Assembly: GCF_017068395.1 (NCBI RefSeq)
Contig: NZ_CP070619.1
Coordinates: 5,270,001 to 5,334,000, forward strand
Origin: Rhodococcus pseudokoreensis
GTDB taxonomy: Bacteria; Actinomycetota; Actinomycetes; Mycobacteriales; Mycobacteriaceae
Length of the DNA stretch: 64,000 bases
Reading direction: 5' to 3'
The notes under the pieces were generated by a model. That model was not told the DNA's origin, searched no databases, and was given only the letters and a program-made list of their open reading frames with translations. Of this stretch, positions 19,033-27,298 are shown piece after piece; within the stretch, counting starts at the first letter, position 1; the number at the start of each line of letters is the position of its first letter. A program made the translations under genes and the position numbers.

Positions 19033-19045
19033 TCCAATGGATGGA
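19033..19045 (+). promoter_or_regulatory. Candidate IclR operator (copy 1)
   Basis: The 13-mer TCCAATGGATGGA lies 75 bp before the MHS transporter start. The same 13-mer occurs in inverted orientation at 21261-21273, just after the iclR gene and before the flavoprotein operon. Its ends form TCCA-N5-TGGA. An operator for the locally encoded IclR protein is inferred. Confidence 0.55.
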
Positions 19046-19119
19046 TGTGACGTTGCGCACGCGGGGTCGTGGTTGGCACGTTGAGTCACACCACGCCAGG
19101 CCCGATCGCAGGAGAGTCG

Positions 19120-20484
19120 ATGAACGTATCCGCCGTGACGCACGACAGCCCGACGTCCGAGATGCCCACAGTCACGAAGACGCCGAAGAAGGCGGCGCTT
19201 GCGTCGTTCCTCGGGAGCGCGCTCGAGTACTACGACTTCTTCATCTACGGGTCCGCCGCCGCCCTCGTCTTCGGGCACACGTTCTTCCCGGCCGGCAACG
19301 ACGCGATCGGCACGGTCGCCGCGCTCGCGACGTTCGGCGTCGGCTACGTGGCCCGCCCGGTCGGCGGAATCGTGCTGGGCCACTTCGGGGACAAGCTGGG
19401 CCGCAAGAAGATTCTGCTGCTGACGCTGCTCATCATGGGACTGTCGAGTCTCGCGATCGGGTTCCTGCCCACCTACGAGCAGATCGGCATCGCCGCCCCG
19501 ATCCTGCTCGTCCTGTGCCGCCTCGCGCAGGGGTTCTCCGCGGGCGGTGAGGCGGCCGGCGCCAGTACGCTCACGCTCGAACACTCACCCGAGGGGCGGC
19601 GGGCGTTCTTCACCAGTTTCACGATGACCGGCTACGCGGCCGGGATGGTGCTCGCGACCCTCGTCTTCATCCCGGTGGCCGCGCTGCCGAAGGAGCAACT
19701 CGACAGCTGGGGCTGGCGAATCCCGTTCTGGTGCAGCACCGTGATGCTCGTGGTCGCCTACTTCGTGCGCACCAAGCTCGACGAGACCCCGGTGTTCGAG
19801 GAGTCGCGCGAGCACGCGGAGGTGCAGAAACTGCCCGTCGTCACGGTCGTGACCACCCAGTGGCGGGACGTCCTGCGGATCGCCCTGTGCTCCCTGTTCG
19901 CGGTCGGGCAGACCGTGTTCACCGTCTTCGGGCTCGCCTACGCCACCGGACCCGACGTCGGCATCGACCGCACCACGATGCTGTGGGCGTCGTCGGCGTC
20001 GATCGCGGGTTCCATCGTCGCGATACCTCTGCTCGCCAAGCTGTCGGACCGCGTCGGACGCCGCCCCGTGTGGATCACCGGCACTCTCGGATGCGCCGTG
20101 ACGATCTTCGGCTACTTCTGGGCCATCTCGGTCGGCTCCGTTCCGCTGATCTTCGTCGCCGCTCTGCTCACGATGACGCTGTTCTACTCGATGGTGAACG
20201 GCCTGTGGCCGAGCTTCTTCACCGAGATGTTCGCTGCGCCCGTGCGCTATTCCGGTTTCGCCGTCGGCACGCAGATCGGTTTCCTCATCGCCGGTTTCGC
20301 CCCGGGCGATCGGCTGGGCGCTGCTGGGCACCGGGGTGAACGCGTGGGTCCCGGTCGCGGTGTTCACGGCGCTGTGCATGCTGGTCTCGTCCGTCGCCGC
20401 CTTCACCGCCCGCGAGACGTACCGGGTGCCGCTGGCCGAACTCGGGCTACCGTCGACCTCGCGGGAGTAGCCGGAGGACAATAG
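19120..20484 (+). CDS. MHS-family MFS transporter with C-terminal frameshift
   Basis: The protein is a metabolite:H+ symporter (MHS family; shikimate, citrate and betaine porters): it has ALEYYDFFIYGSAAA in TM1, the loop motif GHFGDKLGRKK after TM2, and LAKLSDRVGRRPVW in the middle loop. The ATG at 19120 has AGGAG six bases upstream. After residue 395 the frame yields an Arg/Gly-rich tail ending at 20484, unlike any transporter. One base too many in GGG at 20304-20306 explains this: the +1 frame from 20306 reads AIGWALLGTG...ARETYRVPL and ends at TAG 20468-20470, giving a normal 449-residue protein. So the last helices are lost, or the base is a sequencing error. Probably controlled by the neighbouring IclR protein. 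Confidence 0.8.
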   Translation: MNVSAVTHDSPTSEMPTVTKTPKKAALASFLGSALEYYDFFIYGSAAALVFGHTFFPAGNDAIGTVAALATFGVGYVARPVGGIVLGHFGDKLGRKKILLLTLLIMGLSSLAIGFLPTYEQIGIAAPILLVLCRLAQGFSAGGEAAGASTLTLEHSPEGRRAFFTSFTMTGYAAGMVLATLVFIPVAALPKEQLDSWGWRIPFWCSTVMLVVAYFVRTKLDETPVFEESREHAEVQKLPVVTVVTTQWRDVLRIALCSLFAVGQTVFTVFGLAYATGPDVGIDRTTMLWASSASIAGSIVAIPLLAKLSDRVGRRPVWITGTLGCAVTIFGYFWAISVGSVPLIFVAALLTMTLFYSMVNGLWPSFFTEMFAAPVRYSGFAVGTQIGFLIAGFAPGDRLGAAGHRGERVGPGRGVHGAVHAGLVRRRLHRPRDVPGAAGRTRATVDLAGVAGGQ

Positions 20485-20488
20485 GGCG

Positions 20489-21250
20489 ATGTCACGGACA
20501 CCGACAGGAGAATCGGTCACTGCCCGCGTCGTGAGGGTGTTGTCTTCCTTCGACGCGGACACACCGTCCCTGTCGGTGTCCGACATCGCGCGCCGATCCG
20601 ACCTCCCCGTCGCGACGGCGCACCGCATCGTCGGCGAACTCGTGAAATTCCGCCTCCTCGAACGCAACGACACCCGGATCAGCATCGGGGTCCGGATGTG
20701 GGAGCTGGGGTCCCGCGGTTCGCACACGCTCAGCCTGCGCGAGGCCGCGATGCCGTTCATGGAAGACGTGAACGCCGCGATCAAACAACACACTCAGCTG
20801 GGCGTCCTCGACGGCAACGAGGTGCTGTTCGTCGAACGGCTCTCCACCCGCGGGTCCGTCGTCAACGTCACCAAGATCGCCGGACGGCTGCCGGTGCACG
20901 CCTGCTCGTCCGGCCTGGTCCTGATGGCGAACGCCTCCCGGGACGTGCAGGACGACTTGCTGTCGCAGCCGCTCGAACGGTACACCGACGCCACCGTCAC
21001 CGATCCCGACCAGATGCGGCGTCTCCTCGCCGAGGTGCGGCACCAGCACTTCGCGGTGGCCGCCGGTCTCATCACCCCGGGCGCGACGGGAGTCGCTGTG
21101 CCCGTGCGGGACAGCGACGGTGGCAAGGTGATCGCCGCGCTGTCCGTCGTCATCCCGCACGATCAGGCGAACCCGCAGTCGGTGGTGGCGGCGCTGACGA
21201 CGGCGTCGCGCGGCATCACCCGGGCGATGACGCGCGGATCGCGGCACTGA
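20489..21250 (+). CDS. IclR-family transcriptional regulator
   Basis: The 253-residue protein has an IclR N-terminal winged helix-turn-helix (RVLSSFDADTPSLSVSDIARRS and LPVATAHRIVGEL, about 11-50) and a C-terminal effector domain with GRLPVHACSSGLVLMA and VAAGLITPGATGVAVPV. Length is typical. Its gene lies between the MHS transporter and a flavoprotein operon, and an identical 13-bp motif sits in front of both, suggesting that it controls both from inverted sites. GGAGG lies about 12 bases before the ATG. The effector is unknown. Confidence 0.88.
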   Translation: MSRTPTGESVTARVVRVLSSFDADTPSLSVSDIARRSDLPVATAHRIVGELVKFRLLERNDTRISIGVRMWELGSRGSHTLSLREAAMPFMEDVNAAIKQHTQLGVLDGNEVLFVERLSTRGSVVNVTKIAGRLPVHACSSGLVLMANASRDVQDDLLSQPLERYTDATVTDPDQMRRLLAEVRHQHFAVAAGLITPGATGVAVPVRDSDGGKVIAALSVVIPHDQANPQSVVAALTTASRGITRAMTRGSRH

Positions 21251-21260
21251 CAGAAACCTT

Positions 21261-21273
21261 TCCATCCATTGGA
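21261..21273 (-). promoter_or_regulatory. Candidate IclR operator (copy 2, inverted)
   Basis: TCCATCCATTGGA on the plus strand is the exact reverse complement of the 13-mer at 19033-19045. It lies 148 bp upstream of the flavoprotein start and 11 bp after the iclR stop. Promoter elements between it and the gene were not clear. Confidence 0.55.
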
Positions 21274-21420
21274 GTCGGGCTGTGACCCGAGTCTCGGCTC
21301 GACCAGAGTGGGTGACACGAACACACCGTCACCGATCGCGCACTGTGGCTCGAAACATGCTGCACAGCATCGTCTTCGCGCACCACCATCGAGTGCCGAC
21401 TCTCCAGGGAAGGTCCACAC

Positions 21421-23154
21421 ATGAGCTCGAAATCCGTCAAATGCGACCTGTTGGTCATCGGGTCCGGGGCCGCGGGCATGGCCGCCGCGCTCAAGGCCGC
21501 GAGCGAAGGCCACAGCGTCATTGTCGCCGAGAAGTCGCAGTGGCTGGGCGGCACCACCGCCATCTCGGGCGGCTGGGCGTGGGTGCCGGGCAACAAGCAG
21601 GGCGTCGCGCAGGGCGACACCCGTCACGAGATCGAAACCTACATCCGGGCACTCGCCAAGGACTGCTACAAGGCCGAGATGGTCGACACCTTCCTCGACG
21701 AGGTCCCCGAGGCGATCGACTGGCTCGAACGCGACACCGACGTCGAATTCGTCTATCCGGAAATGGCCCCGGACTACCAGATGGACGCCCCGGGCGCGAA
21801 GCCGTCGGGGCGCGCGATCTCCGGCAAGGTCGTCGACGCGCGCACCCTCGGCGAGAATCGGCTCCGGTTGCGCCCCTACCTCGACACGTACACCGTCTTC
21901 GGCTACATGCCCGAGGTCGGACCCGACATCGCGCAGTTCCTGCACGCCAACCAGTCGTTGAAATCGTTTGCCTACGTGTCGAAGAAGCTCCTCAAGACGT
22001 GGGTCGAGACGGTGCTCTGCCGCCGGTCGTTCGACCGAACCAACGGCAATTCGCTGATGGTGCGGATGGTGTCGTCCGCCGCGAAGCTCGGCATTCGGAT
22101 GTGGACCGAGACACCCGTCACGAAGATCCTGCAATCGGAGAGCGGGGTGGTCACCGGCGCCGTGCTCGGGGGCGTGCACGCGGGAACGGTGGAGGCGCGG
22201 CTCGGTGTCGTCATCGCGGCAGGCGGCTACTCCTCGGACGCGGCCCTGCGCGCCGAGTACTGGGGTCATGATCCGCACGGCGACAACCACTTCACGCCGA
22301 CGGTCGGGCACGACGGTGACAATGTGCGGCTGGCCGCACCGCTCGGCGGGCACGTCGACACCGACGTCCACGAGCCGGCCGCCTGGGCGCCGGTCACGGT
22401 GTTCACCGGTCTGCGCGGACAGCAGCGGATCTTCCCGCACCTGCGGGCGTTCGGGCTCCCGGGACTGATCGCCGTGAACCGCAAGGGTGAACGTTTCGCC
22501 AACGAGTCGAGTTCGTACCACGACTTCGGGATGGCGATGATTCAGGAGAACGCCGGTCAGGACGAGACGTTCGGCTACATCATCGCCGACTCGAAAGCCA
22601 TGAACAAGTACGGAATCGGCTACGCGAAGCCGTGGCCGATCCCGCAGGGTTATTTCAAGAAGACCGGATTCCTCCACAAGGCCGACACGGTCGAGGAACT
22701 CGCCCGCAAGATCGGTGTCGACGCCGCCGGGCTGAAGAAGACCCTGTCCGAGTTCAACTCGGGCGCCGCCAAGGGGGAGGACCCGAAGTTCAATCGCGGA
22801 TCCAACTGGTTCCACCACTTCAAGGGCGACATGGAGCACCAGCCCAACCCGAACCTCGAGCCGCTGGACAAGGGGCCGTACTACGCGGCGAAGATCGAGA
22901 TGGGCGACCTCGGCGCCTACTCCGGCCTCGCCGTCGACCGGCACAGCCAGGTCCTCGACGACGACAACCAGCCGATCCCCGGTCTGTTCGCGGCCGGTTC
23001 CGCGGCCGTCAGCATCTTCGGCGGCGGCTACCCGGGCTACGGCGCCAACATCGGGCCCGCGCTCGTCTTCGGATACACCATCGGCCGGGACGCCGAGATC
23101 CTCGCGTCGCTGCGCAGCGAATCCGCCACACCGACTGTCCTGGAAGAGGTCTGA
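21421..23154 (+). CDS. FAD-dependent dehydrogenase, KstD/fumarate reductase flavoprotein family
   Basis: This 577-residue flavoprotein begins with the FAD-binding GSGAAGMAAA (14-23) and has GGTTAISGGWAWVPGN, the family hallmark after the second strand, and the C-terminal FAD segment GLFAAGSAAVSIFGGGYPGYGANIGPALVFG. The family includes 3-ketosteroid Delta1-dehydrogenases and fumarate-reductase-like enzymes, which introduce or reduce a carbon-carbon double bond next to a carbonyl. GGGAAGG precedes the ATG. It heads an operon with a YciI-like protein and an SDR, so dehydrogenation of a cyclic ketone or steroid-like compound is a reasonable inference; the substrate is not shown by sequence. Confidence 0.82.
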   Translation: MSSKSVKCDLLVIGSGAAGMAAALKAASEGHSVIVAEKSQWLGGTTAISGGWAWVPGNKQGVAQGDTRHEIETYIRALAKDCYKAEMVDTFLDEVPEAIDWLERDTDVEFVYPEMAPDYQMDAPGAKPSGRAISGKVVDARTLGENRLRLRPYLDTYTVFGYMPEVGPDIAQFLHANQSLKSFAYVSKKLLKTWVETVLCRRSFDRTNGNSLMVRMVSSAAKLGIRMWTETPVTKILQSESGVVTGAVLGGVHAGTVEARLGVVIAAGGYSSDAALRAEYWGHDPHGDNHFTPTVGHDGDNVRLAAPLGGHVDTDVHEPAAWAPVTVFTGLRGQQRIFPHLRAFGLPGLIAVNRKGERFANESSSYHDFGMAMIQENAGQDETFGYIIADSKAMNKYGIGYAKPWPIPQGYFKKTGFLHKADTVEELARKIGVDAAGLKKTLSEFNSGAAKGEDPKFNRGSNWFHHFKGDMEHQPNPNLEPLDKGPYYAAKIEMGDLGAYSGLAVDRHSQVLDDDNQPIPGLFAAGSAAVSIFGGGYPGYGANIGPALVFGYTIGRDAEILASLRSESATPTVLEEV

Positions 23155-23155
23155 C

Positions 23156-23464
23156 GTGCCGTTCTACCTCGTCCGCTACACATACAGCGGCGACACCGCC
23201 GGCCGGGACACACACCGTCCCGAACACAAGAGTCACCTGCAGGCCGCCGCCGACCGCGGACTGATCCTCGGGTCCGGACCGTTCGCGGCGGGAGAAGATC
23301 CCGGTGCCGCGATGGTCTACGAGGCCGCGGACCGGCAGGACGTCGTCGACGTGGTCGAGGGCGACCCGTTCACAAAGCATGGGCACGTCGCGTCGTACGA
23401 CATCACCGAATGGATTCCGATGATCGGCCCGTGGGCCGTCGCAGCAGTGGGAGGCAGGTCATGA
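23156..23464 (+). CDS. YciI-like (YCII domain) small protein
   Basis: The 102-residue protein starts at GTG 23156, one base after the flavoprotein stop, and overlaps the next gene by ATGA. It has the ferredoxin-like YCII pattern: MPFYLVRYTYSGD, a conserved His (about residue 24) in RPEHKSHLQAAADRG, GPFAAGEDPGAAMVYEA, and DPFTKHGHVASYDITEW near the end. YCII proteins are small dimeric enzymes or accessory proteins of diverse catabolic pathways (muconolactone isomerase-like fold). The tight coupling implies a role with the flavoprotein and SDR; the reaction is unknown. Confidence 0.8.
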   Translation: MPFYLVRYTYSGDTAGRDTHRPEHKSHLQAAADRGLILGSGPFAAGEDPGAAMVYEAADRQDVVDVVEGDPFTKHGHVASYDITEWIPMIGPWAVAAVGGRS

Positions 23465-24213
23465 CAGGTCGAGTGGCAGGGAAGGTCGCCGTCGTCACCG
23501 GGGCGAACGGCGATCTGGGCGGCGCGACCGCCCGGAAGCTCGCCAAGGAGGGCGCGCGGGTCGCCGCGCTCGACCTGAAACTCCCCGATGCACCCTGGGA
23601 TTCGGAGGCGATCACGCCGTTCGCCGTCGACGTCACCGAAGAGACCAGCGTCGCCGACGCCGTCGCGGCGATCGTCGAGACCGTCGGCGTCCCCGACGTT
23701 CTCGTCAACTGCGCCGGCATCATCGGCAGGCCCGCACCGTCACACGAGGCGTCGGTCGCCGAGTTCGACCAGATCTTCGACGTCAACGTCAAGGGTGTCT
23801 GGATGATGACCAAACACGTGGTGCCCCACATGATCGGCCGGAAGAAGGGCAGCATCGTGAACTTCTCGTCGATCCACGGGCTGACCGGAGGCTCCAACGT
23901 CCCGCTGTATCACGCGTCGAAGGGCGCGGTGCGGCTGCTGAGCAAATCCGACGCCGTCACCTACGGGCCGGACGGGATTCGCGTCAACTCGATCCACCCC
24001 GGGTCGATGCGAACGGCGATGAGCCGGCGGTCGGCGGAGGGCAGCGCGCTCGGGCCGGAGGAGTACTACCGCCAACTCGTCTCGGGCAACCCCCTTCCGC
24101 GGCAGGGCGAACCGGACGAGATCGCGTACGGGGTGCTCTACCTCGCCTCGGACGAGTCCGGCTTCACCACCGGCACCGAACTCGTCGTCGACGGTGGTTA
24201 CACGGCGCACTGA
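23461..24213 (+). CDS. Short-chain dehydrogenase/reductase
   Basis: The 250-residue classical SDR has TGANGDLG (13-20), NCAG (83-86), catalytic Ser137, and YHASK with Tyr150 and Lys154. The acidic residue after beta-strand 2 (Asp38 in ALDLK) suggests NAD(H) rather than NADP(H). The C-terminus FTTGTELVVDGGYTAH is the usual SDR ending. The ATG at 23461 overlaps the YciI stop. It is the last gene of the flavoprotein operon and probably oxidises an alcohol or reduces a ketone in the same pathway. Confidence 0.87.
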   Translation: MTGRVAGKVAVVTGANGDLGGATARKLAKEGARVAALDLKLPDAPWDSEAITPFAVDVTEETSVADAVAAIVETVGVPDVLVNCAGIIGRPAPSHEASVAEFDQIFDVNVKGVWMMTKHVVPHMIGRKKGSIVNFSSIHGLTGGSNVPLYHASKGAVRLLSKSDAVTYGPDGIRVNSIHPGSMRTAMSRRSAEGSALGPEEYYRQLVSGNPLPRQGEPDEIAYGVLYLASDESGFTTGTELVVDGGYTAH

Positions 24214-24218
24214 CGCCG

Positions 24219-24677
24219 TCAGCCGAAGTGCCGCGCCAGACGCCGGTGCCGGTGCCCGAAGAACGCGCCCAGAACGCGGGCGAGCACCGGCGTCAGCGGC
24301 ACCAGCGGAAGCCTCGGCTCGAACGTGATCCGGTCGTGGACGCCGGTGCTGCCGTCGTCGAACGGCCGGAGCGTGCGTTCGTGCTCCCACCGGCGCATGC
24401 TGAGCATCGTCGACTTCTCGTGGAACCGCAGACCCGGTTCCAGCTCCGCGATGGTCAGATCGTCGTAATCGAACGGGACCAGCCCGAACAGTCGCAGCCA
24501 CGCCCGCCCGAGCGGTTCACCGACCGCGACCGAGTCGATGCTGATCGACTCCTGACCACGCGGGATGCTCATCGTCATCCACGGACGCATCTCGTCGTTG
24601 ATCCCCTCCGGGTCGACGACCCTCGCCCACACCTGCCCGATCGGCGCGCCGACGACCGAGCTGCGTTCGATGATCAC
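24219..24677 (-). CDS. SRPBCC-fold (START/polyketide cyclase-like) protein
   Basis: The 152-residue protein begins VIIERSSVVGAPIGQVWARVVDPEGIN, the typical first strand and helices of SRPBCC ligand-binding proteins, and has alternating strands after that (LEPGLRFHEKSTMLSMRRWEHERTL split by loops) and a C-terminal helix. The GTG at 24677 is the only well placed start, with GGGA just upstream. It is convergent with the SDR operon and 41 bp downstream of the gudP gene on the same strand, but has no obvious link to aldarate use. Binding of a hydrophobic ligand is family-based inference. Confidence 0.65.
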   Translation of the reverse strand: MIIERSSVVGAPIGQVWARVVDPEGINDEMRPWMTMSIPRGQESISIDSVAVGEPLGRAWLRLFGLVPFDYDDLTIAELEPGLRFHEKSTMLSMRRWEHERTLRPFDDGSTGVHDRITFEPRLPLVPLTPVLARVLGAFFGHRHRRLARHFG

Positions 24678-24718
24678 CGTCCCATCATCGTCGCGTCGCG
24701 CGACGGGGTGCAACGGGG

Positions 24719-26110
24719 TCAGTGCTGACGCTGGGCGCGCTTGCGGTCGGCGCGGGCCTGCATTTCGGCGAGGTCGAGGCGCTTGATCGGGCCGACGACG
24801 AAGATGTACGAGACGACGGTCAGCAGTGCGCACACACCCACGTAGACGAGGGCGAGTTCGAAGGAGCCGTAGCTGTCGACGATGTAGCCGATGACGATCG
24901 GTGTGGTGATGCTGGCGACCGATCCGAAGGTGTTGAAGACGCCGCCGCCGAGGCCGGAGATTTCCTTCGGCGAGATGTCGGCCATGACGGCCCAGCCGAG
25001 CGCGCCGAGACCCTTGCCGAAGAAGGACACGCACATCAGGACGACGACGAGCCAGGAGGCGTCGACGAAGTTGCAGCCGATGATCGCGGTGGCGAGTAGC
25101 AGACCGGTGATGATCGGGGTTTTGCGAGCCCTGGTCAGGGACCAGCCGAGGCGCAGCAGCGCATCGGAGATCAGGCCACCGCTGATGCCGCCGACGAAAC
25201 CGCAGATCGCGGGGAGGACGGCGATGAAGCCCGCCTCGAGGATGCTCATGCCTCGTTCCTGGACGAGGTAGACCGGGAACCAGGTGAGGAAGAACCAGGT
25301 GATGGTGGTGATGAAGAACTGGCCGACGAACACGCCGAGCGTCATCCGGTTGGTCAGCAGGAGTTTCATATAGCGAAGCTGATCGGATCCGGCCTGCTGC
25401 TTCTGGCCCGGCTGGTCCATGTCGACCAGCGCGCCACCGGCTTCGATGTACTCGAATTCGGGCTGCTTCAGGCGCGGGTGCCTGCGGGGGCTGTAGACGA
25501 CCTTCGTCCAGATCAATCCGAGGGCGATGCCGATGCCGCCGATGACGGTGAAGACGTGCTCCCAGCCCATGGCGGTGACGAGCCACCCCATGATCGGGGC
25601 GAAGACGACGGTCGAGAAGTACTGCGCGGAGTTGAAGATCGAGGCGGCGGTGCCGCGCTCCTTGGCCGGGAACCAGGCGGAGACGATCTTGGAATTGCCG
25701 GGGAAGGCAGGGGATTCGGTGAGTCCGACGAGGAAGCGGAGGCCGACCAGCAGACCCACCGCGGTGCCCATGCTGAAGCTGCCCAGGAATCCTTGCAGGA
25801 CGGTGAAGGTCGACCAGGTCACGATCGCCCAGCCGTACACCTTCTTCGCGCCGTAGCGGTCGAGAAGCCAGCCGCCCGGAATCTGCCCGATCAGGTACGC
25901 CCACCCGAAGGCGGAGAAGATGTACCCGAGGGTGACCGAGCTGATACCGAATTCGTCCTGGATCGAGTCGCCGGCAATCGAGATGGTCGCGCGGTCCGCG
26001 TAGTTGATCACGGTCACCGCGAAGATCATCGCCAGGATCGTGTATCGGACCTTGCCGATCTTCAAGGTCGAGGCGATGGTCGACTGTTCGACCGATCGAC
26101 TGAGAGTCAT
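24719..26110 (-). CDS. gudP: GudP-type aldarate (glucarate/galactarate) MFS importer
   Basis: The 463-residue ACS-family transporter closely follows E. coli GudP: TM1 NYADRATISIAG, FSAFGWAYLIGQIPGGWLLDRYG, SPAFPGNSKIVSAWFPAKERGTA, WFPVYLVQERGMSILEAGF and GKGLGALGWAVMADISPKEISGL. It should bring acid sugars in by H+ symport. The ATG at 26110 has GGAG eight bases upstream. It is transcribed away from the catabolic genes, downstream of the LysR gene, and a near-copy of the LysR operator (26243-26257) lies 133 bp upstream. Confidence 0.9.
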   Translation of the reverse strand: MTLSRSVEQSTIASTLKIGKVRYTILAMIFAVTVINYADRATISIAGDSIQDEFGISSVTLGYIFSAFGWAYLIGQIPGGWLLDRYGAKKVYGWAIVTWSTFTVLQGFLGSFSMGTAVGLLVGLRFLVGLTESPAFPGNSKIVSAWFPAKERGTAASIFNSAQYFSTVVFAPIMGWLVTAMGWEHVFTVIGGIGIALGLIWTKVVYSPRRHPRLKQPEFEYIEAGGALVDMDQPGQKQQAGSDQLRYMKLLLTNRMTLGVFVGQFFITTITWFFLTWFPVYLVQERGMSILEAGFIAVLPAICGFVGGISGGLISDALLRLGWSLTRARKTPIITGLLLATAIIGCNFVDASWLVVVLMCVSFFGKGLGALGWAVMADISPKEISGLGGGVFNTFGSVASITTPIVIGYIVDSYGSFELALVYVGVCALLTVVSYIFVVGPIKRLDLAEMQARADRKRAQRQH

Positions 26111-26242
26111 GACTGAGGGCTCCTTCGGAGGGGCGTGAAGAATGGTGCCGGCGAATCGACCGTGTCGTGAGTCACATCCGCGAATGAACCGAATGTACAG
26201 ACGCCGACGTATGCGCGTCCAAGCCCGAAATCGCATCAAGTC

Positions 26243-26257
26243 ATCCAAGTTAGGTAT
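26243..26257 (-). promoter_or_regulatory. Imperfect LysR box upstream of gudP
   Basis: On the minus strand this reads ATAC-N7-GGAT, one base from the ATAC-N7-GTAT pattern found in front of lysR. It overlaps the lysR stop codon. Control of gudP by the adjacent LysR protein is inferred from the match. Confidence 0.35.
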
Positions 26258-27176
26258 CAGACTCGGCGCCTCGTGGCGCCGGGTCCACGGGCGTCTCGGC
26301 AACCAACTTCGCGAGCAGGCGCGCCAGGGCCGGATTCTCGTTGTCGATCCGCCACACCAGGTCCAACTCCACCTGGGCCGGGCGTGGGGTGGTCAACGGC
26401 CGGTACGTGACACCGTCGAAGTGCATCTTGCTCGCCGATTCCGGCACGAGGGCGAGACCCCAGCCGAGGTTGACCAGGGCGAGCATGCTGTGGAACTGGT
26501 GCATGTACTGGACGACGACGGGGGCAACCGAGGCCTCGTGGAACACCGAGGACAGCAGTTCGAAGAAGTACCGCGACTCGATGGGCGTGTACATCACGAC
26601 GTCGACCCCGTGCAGGTCGGTGACGTCGACGGGCCTGGTCAGGGCGGCCAACTCGTGCTCGATGGGAATGGCGACGACGAGCGGTTCACGCAGCAGCGGG
26701 TGTGAGGCCAGGTCGGGCCGCGTCACCGGTGGACGGACCAGGCCGAGGTCCAGCGAGCCCTCCGACAGCGCCTCGAGCTGATCCATGGTCACCAACTCCC
26801 GCAGTTCGACCTCGACGTCCTCGATGGTCGCCTGGGCGGAAGTCAGCACGGTCTCGAGGCCCGAGTAGACGCTGCCGCCCGTGAATCCGACCCGCAGAAT
26901 GCCCGTCCGGCCCTGGGACGTCTTGCGCACCGACAGCGCGACGCGCTCGGACTGCTGCAGCAGCCTGCGAGCATCGGCCAGGAACGCCTTGCCCGCCGGA
27001 GTGAGTTTGACCGCCCGGCTCGAGCGGTCGAAGAGCAGGACGTCGAGGTCCTTCTCGAGGAGCTGGATCTGCCGGCTCAGCGGTGGCTGTGTCATGCGCA
27101 GCCGATTCGCGGCCCGCCCGAAGTGCATTTCCTCGGCGACGGCCACGAATTGCGTCAGCTGATTGAGAGAAAACAT
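26250..27176 (-). CDS. LysR-type regulator of the aldarate genes
   Basis: The 308-residue protein has a LysR DNA-binding domain (FVAVAEEMHFGRAANRLRMTQPPLSRQIQLLEKDL split by turns, about residues 8-45) and a periplasmic-binding-like effector domain (GILRVGFTGGS onward). I used ATG 27176, with AAAGG six bases upstream; an in-frame TTG at 27197 is less likely. It lies between gudP and the divergent kdgD operon and probably activates both in response to an aldarate or a pathway intermediate. Confidence 0.88.
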   Translation of the reverse strand: MFSLNQLTQFVAVAEEMHFGRAANRLRMTQPPLSRQIQLLEKDLDVLLFDRSSRAVKLTPAGKAFLADARRLLQQSERVALSVRKTSQGRTGILRVGFTGGSVYSGLETVLTSAQATIEDVEVELRELVTMDQLEALSEGSLDLGLVRPPVTRPDLASHPLLREPLVVAIPIEHELAALTRPVDVTDLHGVDVVMYTPIESRYFFELLSSVFHEASVAPVVVQYMHQFHSMLALVNLGWGLALVPESASKMHFDGVTYRPLTTPRPAQVELDLVWRIDNENPALARLLAKLVAETPVDPAPRGAESDT

Positions 27177-27179
27177 CCG

Positions 27180-27194
27180 ATACCTTTCCTGTAT
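27180..27194. promoter_or_regulatory. LysR operator ATAC-N7-GTAT
   Basis: ATACCTTTCCTGTAT is a perfect ATAC-N7-GTAT dyad (GATAC-N7-GTATC with one more base each side). This is the consensus described for BenM/CatM-type LysR activators. It is immediately upstream of the lysR start and about 105 bp before kdgD, a position suited to autoregulation and activation of the operon. Confidence 0.6.
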
Positions 27195-27298
27195 CAAATG
27201 ATTCTAAAGAAGTGTTGGACTTGAATAGTACCTAGTTCCTAGCCTTGTGGATCAGTGCACACGAAGCGCACGATTGTCGATGAGGAGACCCACACGCC

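Noticed and set aside
17776..19584. A 600-codon minus-strand frame opposite the secreted protein and the MHS transporter
   Set aside because: It has low-complexity Arg/Gly/Asp composition, crosses two plus-strand genes with good ribosome sites, and lacks any domain.
20281..20310. Programmed +1 frameshifting in the MHS transporter
   Set aside because: CCCCGGG could in principle slip, but there is no rare codon, stop codon or stimulatory structure at the site. A mutation or sequencing error is simpler.
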